DNA from: Streptomyces sp. NBC_00247
GTDB lineage: Bacteria; Actinomycetota; Actinomycetes; Streptomycetales; Streptomycetaceae
Direction: 5' to 3'
DNA length: 64,000 bases
NCBI RefSeq assembly: GCF_036188265.1
Contig: NZ_CP108093.1
Span: forward strand, 6,043,001 to 6,107,000
The stretch's first letter is position 1. The number at the start of each line of letters is the position of its first letter. Position numbers and translations under genes: made by a program. The notes beneath the pieces were generated by a model. That model saw only the letters and a program-made list of their open reading frames with translations, had not been told where the DNA came from and made no database searches. Shown in pieces: positions 1 through 8,919 of the stretch.

Positions 1-800
1 GGCGCGAGGTCCTCGTCTCCGCGCGGTACGTCCGCGACCGCCCCACCGGGCCCGTCCGCCGGGTGGTCGTCCAGCTGCGCTCGACCGAGGCCCGCCGCCG
101 TACCGAGCGCAGCCACTCCGACCTCATCGCCACCGTCGCCCACGAACTGCGCTCCCCGCTGACCTCGGTCAAGGGGTTCACCGCCACGCTGCTCGCCAAG
201 TGGGAACGTTTCTCCGACGACCAGAAGCGGCTCATGCTGGAGACGGTCGACGCCGACGCCGGCCGCATCACCCGGCTCATCGCCGAACTGCTCGACATCT
301 CCCGGATCGACTCCGGACGGCTGGAGCTGCGCCGCCAGCCCGTGGACATCCGCGCCGCCGTCGCCCGCCACGTCCAGGCCCTCGTCGCCAGCGGCCAGTC
401 GCCCGACCGCTTCCTCGTCCGTACCGAGCAGCCCCTGCCCGATCTCTGGGCCGACCCCGACAAGATCGACCAGGTGCTGGGCAACCTGCTGGAAAACGCG
501 GTGCGCCACGGCGAGGGAACTGTCACGATCGACATCGCACCCGCCCCGGCGGACAACGACGAGACAGGAACGGCGGTCACCGTGAGCGACGAAGGGCCCG
601 GCATCCCCGAGGAGTCGATGGCCCGCGTCTTCACCCGTTTCTGGCGCGGCAGCAAGCGCGGCGGCACCGGCCTGGGCCTCTACATCGTCAAGGGCATCGT
701 CGCCGCCCACGGCGGCACCATCACCGTCGACCGGGCGCCCGGCGGGGGCGCGGAGTTTCGATTTATCCTGCCCGTGAGCACCCCCGCGTACCTGCGCTGA
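1..800 (+). CDS. Sensor histidine kinase, C-terminal part (5' end outside window)
   Basis: The reading frame is open from base 3, so the window cuts into the gene and about 265 codons remain. Visible blocks run in the usual order: the end of a sensory (PAS-like) domain, the H-box TVAHELRSP with the phospho-accepting His, the N-box NLLENAVRHG, the G1 box DEGPGIP and the G2 box GTGLGLYIVKG. These make a HisKA dimerisation domain followed by an HATPase_c domain, so the protein should autophosphorylate and pass phosphate to a response regulator that is not in view. No membrane segment is visible in this part. The signal sensed cannot be read from what remains. The next gene, pheS, lies 200 bases downstream with its own promoter. 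Confidence 0.93.
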   Translation, partial: REVLVSARYVRDRPTGPVRRVVVQLRSTEARRRTERSHSDLIATVAHELRSPLTSVKGFTATLLAKWERFSDDQKRLMLETVDADAGRITRLIAELLDISRIDSGRLELRRQPVDIRAAVARHVQALVASGQSPDRFLVRTEQPLPDLWADPDKIDQVLGNLLENAVRHGEGTVTIDIAPAPADNDETGTAVTVSDEGPGIPEESMARVFTRFWRGSKRGGTGLGLYIVKGIVAAHGGTITVDRAPGGGAEFRFILPVSTPAYLR

Positions 801-891
801 TCAGGATCGCGCGGAGGGATCGGGCGCCTTCGCACCGCGCGGTGGAAGGCCTCCGAGCAGCCCACGGGCTTCGTACCACCCCCACGGCCTT

Positions 892-897
892 TAGACT
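892..897 (+). promoter_or_regulatory. Candidate -10 box for pheST
   Basis: TAGACT fits the actinobacterial TANNNT -10 pattern and sits about 105 bases before the pheS start, giving a leader of roughly 95 bases. No convincing -35 is visible. The leader has no T-box consensus and no phenylalanine-rich leader peptide. Confidence 0.4.
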
Positions 898-1002
898 CGA
901 CCTTTGGCACCTTTGCGTCCTCCTGCCGTCGAGCAGGGCCACGGGGGTCTCGGGGTGTCCCCCGATACGGGCAGTATCAGCCAATCGGAAGCACGGGAAG
1001 AG

Positions 1003-2142
1003 ATGTCGGCACCGAACAAGTCGTACGACCCAGTCGAGGTCGAGGCACTGAAACCGGAAGAGATCGAGCGCATGCGGGACGAGGCGTTCGCCGCCTTCGC
1101 CGCCGCGGGCGACCTCGACGCGCTCGCCCAGGCGAAGACCGCGCACACCGGGGGTACCTCGCCGCTGTCGCTCGCCAACCGCGAGATCGGAGCCCTGCCG
1201 CCGCAGGCCAAGGCCGAGGCGGGCAAGCGCGTGGGCCAGGCCCGCGGCGCCGTCTCCAAGGCCCTGGCCGCGCGCCAGGCCGAGCTGGAGGCCGAGCGCG
1301 ACGCCCGGGTGCTCGTCGAGGAGGCCGTGGACGTCACGCTGCCCTACGACCGCACCCCGGCCGGCGCCCGCCACCCGCTGACGACCCTCATGGAGCGCGT
1401 CGCGGACGTCTTCGTGGCCATGGGCTACGAGATCGCGGAGGGCCCCGAGGTCGAGGCGGAGTGGTTCAACTTCGACGCCCTCAACTTCGTGCCCGACCAC
1501 CCGGCGCGCCAGATGCAGGACACCTTCTTCGTCCGCGGCACGACGGCCGACGGCCGTCCCACCGAGGGCGACGAGTCCGGCGTGGTGCTGCGTACCCACA
1601 CCTCGCCCGTCCAGGCGCGCTCGCTGCTCAGCCGCAAGCCCCCCGTCTACGTGGTCTGCCCCGGCCGGGTCTACCGCACCGACGAGCTCGACGCCACGCA
1701 CACCCCGGTCTTCCACCAGATCGAGCTGCTCGCGATCGACGAGGGCCTCACCATGGCCGACCTCAAGGGCACCCTGGACCACATGGTGCAGGCGCTCTTC
1801 GGTGCGGACATGAAGACCCGGCTGCGGCCGAACTACTTCCCGTTCACCGAGCCGTCCGCCGAGATGGACATGGTCTGTTTCGTCTGCCGCGGCGAATCCG
1901 TGGGCAACCCCGACCGCCCCTGCCGCACCTGCGGCAGCGAGGGCTGGATCGAGCTGGGCGGCTGCGGCATGGTCAACCCGAAGGTGCTCGTCGCCTGCGG
2001 TGTCGACCCCGAGAAGTACAGCGGATTCGCCTTCGGGTTCGGCATCGAACGGATGCTGATGTTCCGCCACAACGTCGAAGACATGCGAGACCTGGTCGAG
2101 GGTGACATCCGGTTCACCCGACCGTTCGGGATGGAGATCTGA
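1003..2142 (+). CDS. pheS: Phenylalanine-tRNA ligase alpha subunit
   Basis: This is the catalytic alpha subunit of the alpha2-beta2 enzyme that charges tRNA-Phe in the cytoplasm. The 379-residue length fits the family. An N-terminal helical arm (about residues 1-90) precedes the class II aminoacylation core. Motif 2 is seen as RTHTSPVQAR near residue 197 and motif 3 as GFGIERMLM near residue 345. A cysteine-rich stretch (CRTCGSEG) precedes motif 3. The ATG at 1003 was chosen because a purine-rich GGGAAGAG stands directly before it; the open frame extends upstream to 904 but that part does not look like protein. The stop overlaps the pheT start by one base (TGATG), so the two subunits are translationally coupled. 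Confidence 0.97.
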   Translation: MSAPNKSYDPVEVEALKPEEIERMRDEAFAAFAAAGDLDALAQAKTAHTGGTSPLSLANREIGALPPQAKAEAGKRVGQARGAVSKALAARQAELEAERDARVLVEEAVDVTLPYDRTPAGARHPLTTLMERVADVFVAMGYEIAEGPEVEAEWFNFDALNFVPDHPARQMQDTFFVRGTTADGRPTEGDESGVVLRTHTSPVQARSLLSRKPPVYVVCPGRVYRTDELDATHTPVFHQIELLAIDEGLTMADLKGTLDHMVQALFGADMKTRLRPNYFPFTEPSAEMDMVCFVCRGESVGNPDRPCRTCGSEGWIELGGCGMVNPKVLVACGVDPEKYSGFAFGFGIERMLMFRHNVEDMRDLVEGDIRFTRPFGMEI

Positions 2143-4655
2143 TGCGCGTCCCGCTTTCCTGGCTGCGGGAATACGTCGACCTGCCGGCTTCCGAGACCGG
2201 CCGTGACGTGCAGGCCAAGCTCGTCGACGCCGGCTTCGAGGTCGAGGCCGTCGAGCAGACCGGCGCCGGCCTCACCGGCCCGCTGGTCGTCGGACAGGTA
2301 CTGACCATCGAGGAGCTGGAGGGCTTCAAGAAGCCCATCCGCTTCTGCACCGTCGACGTCGGCGCCGCCAACGGCACCGGCGAACCGCAGGAGATCGTCT
2401 GCGGCGCCCGCAACTTCGCCGTCGGCGACAAGGTCGTCGTGGTCCTCCCCGGCGCCGTCCTGCCCGGCGACTTCGCCATCGCCGCCCGCAAGACGTACGG
2501 CAAGACCTCGCACGGCATGATCTGCTCCACCGACGAGCTCGGCATGGGCGACGACGGCACCCACGGCATCATCGTGCTGTCGCCGGAGACCGAGGTGGGC
2601 ACCGACGCGATCGAGCTGCTCCAGCTCGTCGACGAGGTCCTCGACATCGCCGTCACCCCGGACCGCGGCTACGCCCTCTCGATGCGCGGCATCGCCCGCG
2701 AGGCCGCCATCGCGTACGGCCTGCCGCTGCGCGACCCGGCGCTGATCGACGTACCCGCGCCGAACGCGTACGGCTACCCGGTCCGGATCACCGACCCGTT
2801 CGGCTGCCCGCGCTTCACCGCGCGCACCGTCACCGGTCTCGACCCCGAGGCCCGCTCGCCGATCTGGATGACGCGCCGGCTGCAGAAGGCCGGCATGCGC
2901 GCGGTCTCGCTCGCCGTCGACATCACCAACTACGTGATGCTGGAGCTCGGCCAGCCGCTGCACGCCTACGACCGCACCCGCGTCGAAGGTCCCATCGGCG
3001 TCCGCCGCGCCCAGCAGGGCGAGAAGCTCACCACCCTCGACGGTGTCGTGCGCGTCCTGGACGCCGAGGACCTCGTCATCACCGACGACCGGGGCCCCAT
3101 CGGCCTGGCCGGCGTCATGGGCGGCGCCCACACGGAGATCGCGGACAACGGCACCGAGTCAGCCGCCACCACCGAGGTCGTCATCGAGGCCGCGAACTTC
3201 GACGCGCTCTCGATCGCCCGTACCTCGCGCCGGCACAAGCTGTCCTCCGAGGCGTCCAGGCGCTTCGAGCGCGGCGTGGACCCGCAGGCCGCCGCCGCCG
3301 CCGCGCAGCGCACGGTCGACCTGCTGGTGCTGCTCGCCGGTGGCACCGCCGAGGCGGGCGTCACCGAGATCACCGCCCCCTCCGCGCCCCGCACCATCGC
3401 GATGCCCGCGAACCACCCCAGCCGGGTGGCCGGGGTCGACTACGGCCGCGAGATCGTCGTCCGACGCCTCCAGGAGGTCGGCTGCGACGTCTACGGGCAG
3501 GACGAGCTCCTGGTCACCGTGCCGTCCTGGCGCCCCGACCTGAGCGAGCCGAACGACCTCGCCGAAGAGGTCATCCGGCTGGAGGGTTACGAGAACCTCC
3601 CGTCCACCCTGCCGACCCCGCCCTCGGGGCGCGGTCTCACCGACCGTCAGCGGCTGAACCGCCGCGTGGGCCGCGCCCTGGCCGGCGCCGGTTACGTCGA
3701 GGTGCTGAACTACCCGTTCATCGGGAACGCCGTACTCGACCAGCTCGGCCTGGACACCGACGACGCCCGGCGCCGCACGGTCCTCCTCGCCAACCCGCTC
3801 TCCGACGAGGAGCCGGCGCTGCGCACCACGCTGCTGCCGGGCCTCCTCGGGGCACTGCGGCGCAACGACGGCCGGGGCTCCCACGACCTCGCGCTCTTCG
3901 AGACCGGGCTGGTCTTCCGGCCGACCGGTCACGAGAAGCAGGCCGTCCGGCTCCCGGTGGACCGGCGCCCCTCGGAAGAGGAGATCGCCGCGCTCAACAC
4001 CTCCCTGCCGCGTCAGCCGCGCCACGCCGCCGTCGTCCTCGCGGGCGCCCGCGAGCAGGCCGGCTGGTGGGGCAAGGGCCACCCGGCCACCTGGGCGGAC
4101 TCCGTCGAGGCGGCACGCACGCTCGCCCGCGAGGCGGGCGTCGAGGTGACGGTCCGCGCAGACCGCCACGCCCCGTGGCACCCCGGCCGCTGCGCCGCGC
4201 TGTACGTCACGGTGAACGGCGAGGAGACCCTCCTCGGACACGCGGGCGAACTCCACCCGCGCGTCGTCAAGGAGCTGCACCTCCCCGAGCGCACCAGCGC
4301 CATGGAGATCGAGATCGACGTGCTGGAGCGGGCCGCCGAAGGCGCGCTCCGCGCCCCCCGGATCTCCACCTTCCCGGTGGCGACCCAGGACATCGCGCTC
4401 ATCGTTCCCGCCGACGTCCCCGCGGCCGAGGTCGAGGCGACGCTCCGCGAGGGCGCGGGCGAACTCCTCGAGTCGCTCCGGCTGTTCGACGTGTTCACCG
4501 GCGATCAGATCGGTGAGGGCCGCAAGTCGCTCGCGTACGCGCTGCGCTTCCGCGCCCCGGACCGCACGCTGACGGTCGACGAGGCGTCGGCCGCCCGCGA
4601 CGCCGCGGTGGCTCTCGCCGCCGAGCGCAACGGTGCGGTGCTGCGCGGAGCGTGA
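2142..4655 (+). CDS. pheT: Phenylalanine-tRNA ligase beta subunit
   Basis: The 837-residue beta subunit partners PheS. Domain order is normal: an OB-fold tRNA-binding domain at about residues 40-150 (VVCGARNFAVGDKVVV), the B3/B4 editing region at about 210-370, a B5 domain at about 400-475, the catalytic-like core, and a ferredoxin-fold anticodon-binding domain at about 740-835 that begins PRISTFPVATQDIAL. Editing of mischarged Tyr-tRNA is the known role of B3/B4 in this family. The ATG overlaps the pheS stop. A strong stem-loop about 40 bases downstream ends the operon. Full length, no anomalies. Confidence 0.97.
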   Translation: MRVPLSWLREYVDLPASETGRDVQAKLVDAGFEVEAVEQTGAGLTGPLVVGQVLTIEELEGFKKPIRFCTVDVGAANGTGEPQEIVCGARNFAVGDKVVVVLPGAVLPGDFAIAARKTYGKTSHGMICSTDELGMGDDGTHGIIVLSPETEVGTDAIELLQLVDEVLDIAVTPDRGYALSMRGIAREAAIAYGLPLRDPALIDVPAPNAYGYPVRITDPFGCPRFTARTVTGLDPEARSPIWMTRRLQKAGMRAVSLAVDITNYVMLELGQPLHAYDRTRVEGPIGVRRAQQGEKLTTLDGVVRVLDAEDLVITDDRGPIGLAGVMGGAHTEIADNGTESAATTEVVIEAANFDALSIARTSRRHKLSSEASRRFERGVDPQAAAAAAQRTVDLLVLLAGGTAEAGVTEITAPSAPRTIAMPANHPSRVAGVDYGREIVVRRLQEVGCDVYGQDELLVTVPSWRPDLSEPNDLAEEVIRLEGYENLPSTLPTPPSGRGLTDRQRLNRRVGRALAGAGYVEVLNYPFIGNAVLDQLGLDTDDARRRTVLLANPLSDEEPALRTTLLPGLLGALRRNDGRGSHDLALFETGLVFRPTGHEKQAVRLPVDRRPSEEEIAALNTSLPRQPRHAAVVLAGAREQAGWWGKGHPATWADSVEAARTLAREAGVEVTVRADRHAPWHPGRCAALYVTVNGEETLLGHAGELHPRVVKELHLPERTSAMEIEIDVLERAAEGALRAPRISTFPVATQDIALIVPADVPAAEVEATLREGAGELLESLRLFDVFTGDQIGEGRKSLAYALRFRAPDRTLTVDEASAARDAAVALAAERNGAVLRGA

Positions 4656-4696
4656 CGACCCGTCAGGGTCCGGGCTCCGAGGCCCTGGCACGGTGA

Positions 4697-4731
4697 GGAG
4701 GGGCGTGTCCGGTGACCGGACACGCCCCTCC
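4697..4731 (+). terminator. Stem-loop terminator after pheT
   Basis: A perfect 16-base inverted repeat (4697-4712 with 4716-4731) around a TGA loop, 42 bases past the pheT stop. It is GC-rich and lacks a clear U tract, as is common in Streptomyces. Confidence 0.7.
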
Positions 4732-4855
4732 GCCGTCTCGCCGTCCGCGGTGGGACCGCACCCGGGTTCGGAGCCGGGACCGGAAGCGTTTCGGCCCCGG
4801 CCTCCGTCCCGTGGCCACCCTCCTGTTCGTTCGGGCAGTGGGACCGTGCGGTCCG

Positions 4856-4908
4856 GCACCGCCCGCCCTGCCGTGGTGTGTCGGGCAGGCCGGCAGGGCG
4901 GGCGGTGC
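4856..4908. repeat. Long inverted repeat in the pheT-regulator gap
   Basis: An 18-base perfect inverted repeat (4856-4873 with 4891-4908) with a 17-base loop. It lies in the 501-base gap between pheT and the next gene (4656-5156), which otherwise holds only the pheT terminator and no supportable gene. It could be a second terminator or a structured leader of the regulator gene that follows. Confidence 0.6.
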
Positions 4909-5156
4909 GGACGAGGGCCGTCGGAGCTGTACGAGGGGGAGCCGCGACGACCCGGCCGCTTTCCGGCGAGACGCCCAGTCAACCCACGCCGCCCGCGGTG
5001 CGGGAGGGCGCACAGGGGGACGGTTCGGGCATTCCGTTCACACCCCGTGTGAATCGGTGCTTGGCTGGAACCATGCGGCGCACGCGTCCGGCACGGTTCC
5101 GACCCACCTGCTCGGGCCGGTGCGCGAAGGCGCGGCACGGAAGGGGGGAGGGGCGC

Positions 5157-6500
5157 GTGGAACCCAACATCCTGCTGGAGTCCCTCGTGGAAGAGGCGGG
5201 GGTCTCGCGGGCGGGGCTCGCCGGACACGTGAACCGGGCCGGCCAGGCGCGAGGGCTGCGGCTGCGGTACGAACACACGGCCGTCTCGCGCTGGTTGAAA
5301 GGCCAGCGCCCGCGCGGCGAGGTACCGGACCTGATCTGCGAGGTCCTCGGCCGGCGCCTGGGGCGGCCGGTCACCCTGGACGACATCGGCATGGGCGCGC
5401 CCGGCGCACCCGCCGCGCCGTCCCCCGGCACCCCGCTCGCCGGGTTCGTCGAGCGGGCCACCGCGCTCTGGCGCGCGGACGGGCAGCACAGCCCGCGGCT
5501 GACGGGCGTACCCGCCGTCACCGGTACGGCCGCCGTGATGCCCGTGTGGGAGTGGGAGAACCCGCCCGAGGACATCGACGTCTCCCGCCCCGGCCCGTCC
5601 CGCATCGGCCCGGCCGACCTGGAGATCCTGCGCGCCGCCCGCAGCCACTACGAGCACCTCTACCGCAAGGCCGGCGGCATCGCGACGAGAGGCAGGGTGG
5701 TGGGCTTCCTCAACGCCGGGGTCGCGCCGCTGCTGCACGCCGGCCACGACGACGCGACGGGCCGCAGGCTGCACCGCGCGACGGCCGGACTCGTCTCGCT
5801 CGCGGGCATCTGCGCCTACGACTCCGACGCCCACGGACTGGCCCAGCGCTACTTCCACCAGGCGCTGCGCCTCGCCAAGGCGAGCGGCGACCGGGCGCTC
5901 GGCGGCTACGTGATCGCGCTGCTGGTCAACCAGTCCCTGCACCTGGGCGAGTTCCGCCGCGCGGTGGCCTTCGCCGAGGCGGCGATACGGGCCGCCGGAG
6001 ACCGCGTCACCCCCGCGCTCGCCGCCGACCTCCACGCCATGCAGGCCAAGGCGTACGCCCGGCTCGGGGACGGGCGGTGCGCCCGCGAACGCATCGGCCG
6101 CGCCGAGACCCTGGCGGCCCGCATCCTGCCCGGTGCGGAGCCGGAGGAGACGGCGTACGTCCAGCCGGGACTGGTGGACGTACAGGTCGCCGAGGCCCTG
6201 CTCGGCCTGGGCGACCTCAAGGCCGCGCGGGAGCACGCGGCCCTGGCGGTGCGCGCCCCGGCGCACGACCGGGGGCGCGTGCACCGGCTCGCGATGCTGA
6301 CCCAGGTGGAACTGCGCCTGGGGGAGGCCGACCGGGCGGCGTGTACGGCCACGGAGATGGCGGAACGGGCGCGCGGGGTCGAGTCGCGCCGGCTGCGCGA
6401 GCGGATGGGCGCGGTCCGCGACGACCTGGCGGCCAGCGGAAGCGCCGAGGCCGCGCGGGCGGCGGAGGTGATCCAAGGAGCGCTGCGCGTGCCCCTGTGA
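5157..6500 (+). CDS. TPR-containing transcriptional regulator (Streptomyces NsdA-like type)
   Basis: A 447-residue protein with an N-terminal helix-turn-helix-like segment (HTAVSRWLKGQRP, about residues 40-55), a variable Pro/Ala linker, and a long alpha-helical C-terminal half (from about residue 150) resembling tetratricopeptide repeats. This layout is typical of Streptomyces developmental or antibiotic regulators related to NsdA, which is family knowledge rather than proof of function. The GTG at 5157 was chosen because an AAGGGGGGAGG ribosome site lies directly before it. The gene is alone: a 500-base gap with strong stem-loops separates it from pheT, and a Nudix gene follows. Targets unknown. 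Confidence 0.75.
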   Translation: MEPNILLESLVEEAGVSRAGLAGHVNRAGQARGLRLRYEHTAVSRWLKGQRPRGEVPDLICEVLGRRLGRPVTLDDIGMGAPGAPAAPSPGTPLAGFVERATALWRADGQHSPRLTGVPAVTGTAAVMPVWEWENPPEDIDVSRPGPSRIGPADLEILRAARSHYEHLYRKAGGIATRGRVVGFLNAGVAPLLHAGHDDATGRRLHRATAGLVSLAGICAYDSDAHGLAQRYFHQALRLAKASGDRALGGYVIALLVNQSLHLGEFRRAVAFAEAAIRAAGDRVTPALAADLHAMQAKAYARLGDGRCARERIGRAETLAARILPGAEPEETAYVQPGLVDVQVAEALLGLGDLKAAREHAALAVRAPAHDRGRVHRLAMLTQVELRLGEADRAACTATEMAERARGVESRRLRERMGAVRDDLAASGSAEAARAAEVIQGALRVPL

Positions 6501-6587
6501 GCCCCGGCGCATTCGGAAGCGCACGTTCCCTCACCCTGCCGCCCCTGCTGCGATGTTGCCACCGATCGACCGAAAGGTGGCAGAACC

Positions 6588-7118
6588 TTGCAGTGGGCGA
6601 ACTTGAACGAACAATCCGTGTACGAGAACCGGTGGTTCCGGGTGAACCTCGCGGACGTCGAACTCCCCGACGGCAGGCACCTCGACCACTACGTCATCCG
6701 GCTGCGCCCCGTCGCCGCCGCCACCGTCGTCAACGACGCCGACGAGGTCCTGCTCCTCTGGCGGCACCGCTTCATCACTGACAGCTGGGGCTGGGAGCTC
6801 GCCGCCGGAGTGGTCGAGGACGGCGAGGACATCGCCGTCGCCGCCGCCCGGGAGATGGAGGAGGAGACCGGATGGCGCCCCGGCGCGCTGCGCCCGCTGA
6901 TGACGGTGGAACCCTCCAACGGACTCACCGACGCCCGCCACCACCTCTACTGGGCACAGGAGGCGCACTACACCGGACCGCCCAGCGACGGATTCGAGTC
7001 CTCGCGCCGGGAGTGGATCCCCCTCAAGTCCGTACCCGACCTCATCGCGAGGGGCCAGGTACCCGCGGCCAACATGGCGGCCGGGCTGCTGATGCTGCGC
7101 CACCTCCGGCTGGGGTGA
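6588..7118 (+). CDS. Nudix hydrolase (ADP-ribose pyrophosphatase-like)
   Basis: A 176-residue protein with a complete Nudix box: G-x5-E-x7-R-E-x-x-E-E-x-G-W, seen as GVVEDGE followed by REMEEETGW at about residues 88-110. The box binds Mg2+ and hydrolyses a nucleoside diphosphate linked to another moiety. The N-terminal VYENRWFRVNLADVELPDG and the YVIRL strand resemble ADP-ribose and sugar-nucleotide members, but the substrate cannot be fixed. The start is a TTG at 6588 preceded by GAAAGGTGG. The last codons and the stop are copied just downstream as a 20-base tandem duplication. Confidence 0.88.
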   Translation: MQWANLNEQSVYENRWFRVNLADVELPDGRHLDHYVIRLRPVAAATVVNDADEVLLLWRHRFITDSWGWELAAGVVEDGEDIAVAAAREMEEETGWRPGALRPLMTVEPSNGLTDARHHLYWAQEAHYTGPPSDGFESSRREWIPLKSVPDLIARGQVPAANMAAGLLMLRHLRLG

Positions 7119-7140
7119 CGCACCTCAGGCTGGGGTGAGG
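7101..7140. repeat. 20-base tandem duplication of the Nudix gene 3' end
   Basis: Bases 7101-7120 and 7121-7140 are two copies of a 20-base unit (CACCTCCGGCTGGGGTGACG and CACCTCAGGCTGGGGTGAGG) differing at two positions. The first copy encodes the last residues and TGA stop of the Nudix gene, so the second is an out-of-gene copy of the C-terminal tail with its stop. Confidence 0.85.
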
Positions 7141-7151
7141 GGCCCGCGCGA

Positions 7152-7195
7152 CTCCCCACAGGGGCGGCCGGGGGCCCGGCCGCCCCTGTGGGGAG
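7152..7195. terminator. Bidirectional stem-loop between convergent genes
   Basis: A perfect 21-base inverted repeat (7152-7172 with 7175-7195) with almost no loop, between the Nudix gene and the convergent PAP2-like gene. It probably ends transcription from both sides. Confidence 0.75.
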
Positions 7196-7237
7196 CTCTT
7201 TTCCGTCGCGCGCATGGCCGCCCACGCGCCGCCGGGC

Positions 7238-7858
7238 TCAGCGCAGTCCGGCGAACACCGCGGCAGCGGCCGTACCGCCCAGGACGGCCCCCGCGACGAC
7301 CTGCGCCGTCGTGTGGTCCCGCAGCGAGACCCGGGACCACCCGACGGCCGCGACGCCGAGGAAGAGCAGCGCGGCCCACCACCCGTACGCCACGGTGACG
7401 ACGACGGCGATGCCGGAGGCGACGGCGGTGTGGACGCTCACCTTCCACCAGACGGTGACGGCCATGGTCAGCAGCAGCCCGGCGATCATGGCGGCGACCA
7501 GCGCGACGACCTCGCGGGGAGCGTCGAGAGCCAGGAGCAGGCCGGTGCCGGCGAGGACCGAAGCGAGGGTGACGAACAGCGGTGTCCACCGCTGTTCGCG
7601 GATCTTGAGGTGCTTGTCGGACCACCGGCCCCGGCGGACCCCGGCGACGACGTACGCGATGGGCAGACCACCGCAGAAGACCCCGGCGAGCAGACCCCAG
7701 CCGGCGCCCCCGAGGGAACCGGTGGAGTGCACGCCGATGACGATCAGGACGAGGACCACGAGATGGGGCGGGGCCAGCACTTCGGTGACCAGGCGCGCGG
7801 AGCGCCGCTCGGCGGGCGCGGCCGCGGCGGGCGGCAGCTGTGCGGCGGTGGCGGTCAT
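7238..7858 (-). CDS. Integral membrane protein, PAP2-like phosphatase family
   Basis: A 206-residue protein with about six hydrophobic spans starting near residue 28 (PPHLVVLVLIVIGV). Near the C terminus GWSRVSLRDHTTAQVVAGA resembles the last PAP2 phosphatase motif (SR-x5-H-x3-D/Q), and VSVHTAVASG resembles the middle SGH motif with a V replacing G. The conserved Lys/Arg of the first motif may be in VRRGRWSDKH. It may therefore act on lipid phosphates or be a divergent non-enzymatic relative. The ATG at 7858 was chosen over upstream in-frame codons because GGAG stands eight bases before it. The gene is convergent with the Nudix gene. Confidence 0.65.
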   Translation of the reverse strand: MTATAAQLPPAAAAPAERRSARLVTEVLAPPHLVVLVLIVIGVHSTGSLGGAGWGLLAGVFCGGLPIAYVVAGVRRGRWSDKHLKIREQRWTPLFVTLASVLAGTGLLLALDAPREVVALVAAMIAGLLLTMAVTVWWKVSVHTAVASGIAVVVTVAYGWWAALLFLGVAAVGWSRVSLRDHTTAQVVAGAVLGGTAAAAVFAGLR

Positions 7859-7998
7859 GCCGGTGTCTCCTGGGGGCGGGGCTGAGGAAGTCCTGGACCG
7901 CGCGGTCGTGGTGAGCGGCTCGGGGGTGGACCGAATCGGCCCGGTCCCTGGACGGACGGGGCAAACCTGAGGGACACGCGCCCCCGCAGGCCCTGCGC

Positions 7999-8049
7999 CA
8001 GCAGGCCCCGGGCCTGTCATCAGCAGGCCCCGGGCCTGTCATCAGCAGG
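7999..8049. repeat. 22-base tandem repeat next to the hydroxybutyryl-CoA dehydrogenase stop
   Basis: Two identical 22-base units (7999-8020, 8021-8042) and the first seven bases of a third (8043-8049) end exactly at the stop codon of the minus-strand dehydrogenase gene. Each unit carries a near-palindrome AGGCCC-C-GGGCCT, so the RNA would form two successive hairpins and could act as a terminator. Confidence 0.85.
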
Positions 8050-8919
8050 TCAGTACGGGTAGAACCCCGCCCCCGACTTCCGGCCGAGCCGGCCCGCGTC
8101 CACCATGCGCTGGAGCAGCGGGGGAGCGGCGTACAGGGGCTCCTTGTACTCCGCGTACATCGAGTCGGCGACGGAGGCCACCGTGTCCAGGCCGATCAGG
8201 TCCGCGAGCTTCAGCGGACCCATCGGGTGGGCGCAGCCCATCTCCATGCCGTTGTCGATGTCCTCGCGGCTGGCGATGCCCGACTCGAACATCCGGATGG
8301 CGGAGAGCAGGTACGGGATCAGCAGGGCGTTCACCACGAACCCGGACCGGTCCTGCGCCCGGATGGGGTGCTTGCCCAGGACCTCCCGTACGAGCGCCTC
8401 CGCCCGCAGCACGGTCTGCTCGGACGTCGTCAGGGCGGGAATCAGTTCGACGAGCTTCTGCACCGGTGCCGGGTTGAAGAAGTGGATGCCGATGACCTGG
8501 TCGGGACGGGACGTGGCCACGGCGAGCTTCACCAGCGGGATGGACGAGGTGTTGGACGCCAGGATCGCGTCCGTCCGGGTCATCACCTGGTCGAGCACCC
8601 GGAAGATCTCCGTCTTGACCTGCTCGTTCTCCACGACGGCCTCGATGACCAGATCGCGGTCGGCGAACTCGCCCAGGTCGGTGGTGAAGCTCAGGCGGCC
8701 GAGGGTCTCGTCGCGCTCGGCCTCGGTGATCTTGCCGCGCTCGGCGGCCTTCGACAGGGAGTTCTGGAGCCGGGTACGCCCTATCTCCAGGGCCTCACCG
8801 GTGGTCTCCGCGACCATCACCTCAAGGCCGCTGCGCGCGCAGACCTCCGCGATACCTGCGCCCATCTGGCCACAGCCGACCACTCCGACGCGTGCAATGT
8901 CGGCCACAGTGTCCGTCAC
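8050..8919 (-). CDS. 3-hydroxybutyryl-CoA dehydrogenase
   Basis: A 289-residue NAD(P)-dependent dehydrogenase that interconverts acetoacetyl-CoA and 3-hydroxybutyryl-CoA in butanoate, PHB or fatty-acid metabolism. The dinucleotide-binding motif GVVGCGQMGAGIAE starts near residue 10. The catalytic His lies in IGIHFFNPAPVQKLVE, and the C-terminal helical domain carries GCAHPMGPLKLADLIGLD and ends GAGFYPY, as expected for the family. The GTG at 8919 has GGGAGAGG seven bases before it, so the longer upstream frame is not needed. Length fits the short bacterial (Hbd/PaaH) type. The gene is alone; downstream it is flanked by the 22-base tandem repeat. Confidence 0.93.
   Translation of the reverse strand: MTDTVADIARVGVVGCGQMGAGIAEVCARSGLEVMVAETTGEALEIGRTRLQNSLSKAAERGKITEAERDETLGRLSFTTDLGEFADRDLVIEAVVENEQVKTEIFRVLDQVMTRTDAILASNTSSIPLVKLAVATSRPDQVIGIHFFNPAPVQKLVELIPALTTSEQTVLRAEALVREVLGKHPIRAQDRSGFVVNALLIPYLLSAIRMFESGIASREDIDNGMEMGCAHPMGPLKLADLIGLDTVASVADSMYAEYKEPLYAAPPLLQRMVDAGRLGRKSGAGFYPY

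Noticed and set aside
801..1002. Possible T-box in the pheST leader
   Set aside because: No T-box consensus, specifier loop or antiterminator pairing is visible; only an ordinary -10.
3159..6524. Very long antisense open frames, also 50613-54401 on the minus strand
   Set aside because: They lie opposite clearly conserved genes, have shadow codon use (Arg/Pro/Gly/Val-rich low-complexity products) and match no family; typical of high-GC DNA.
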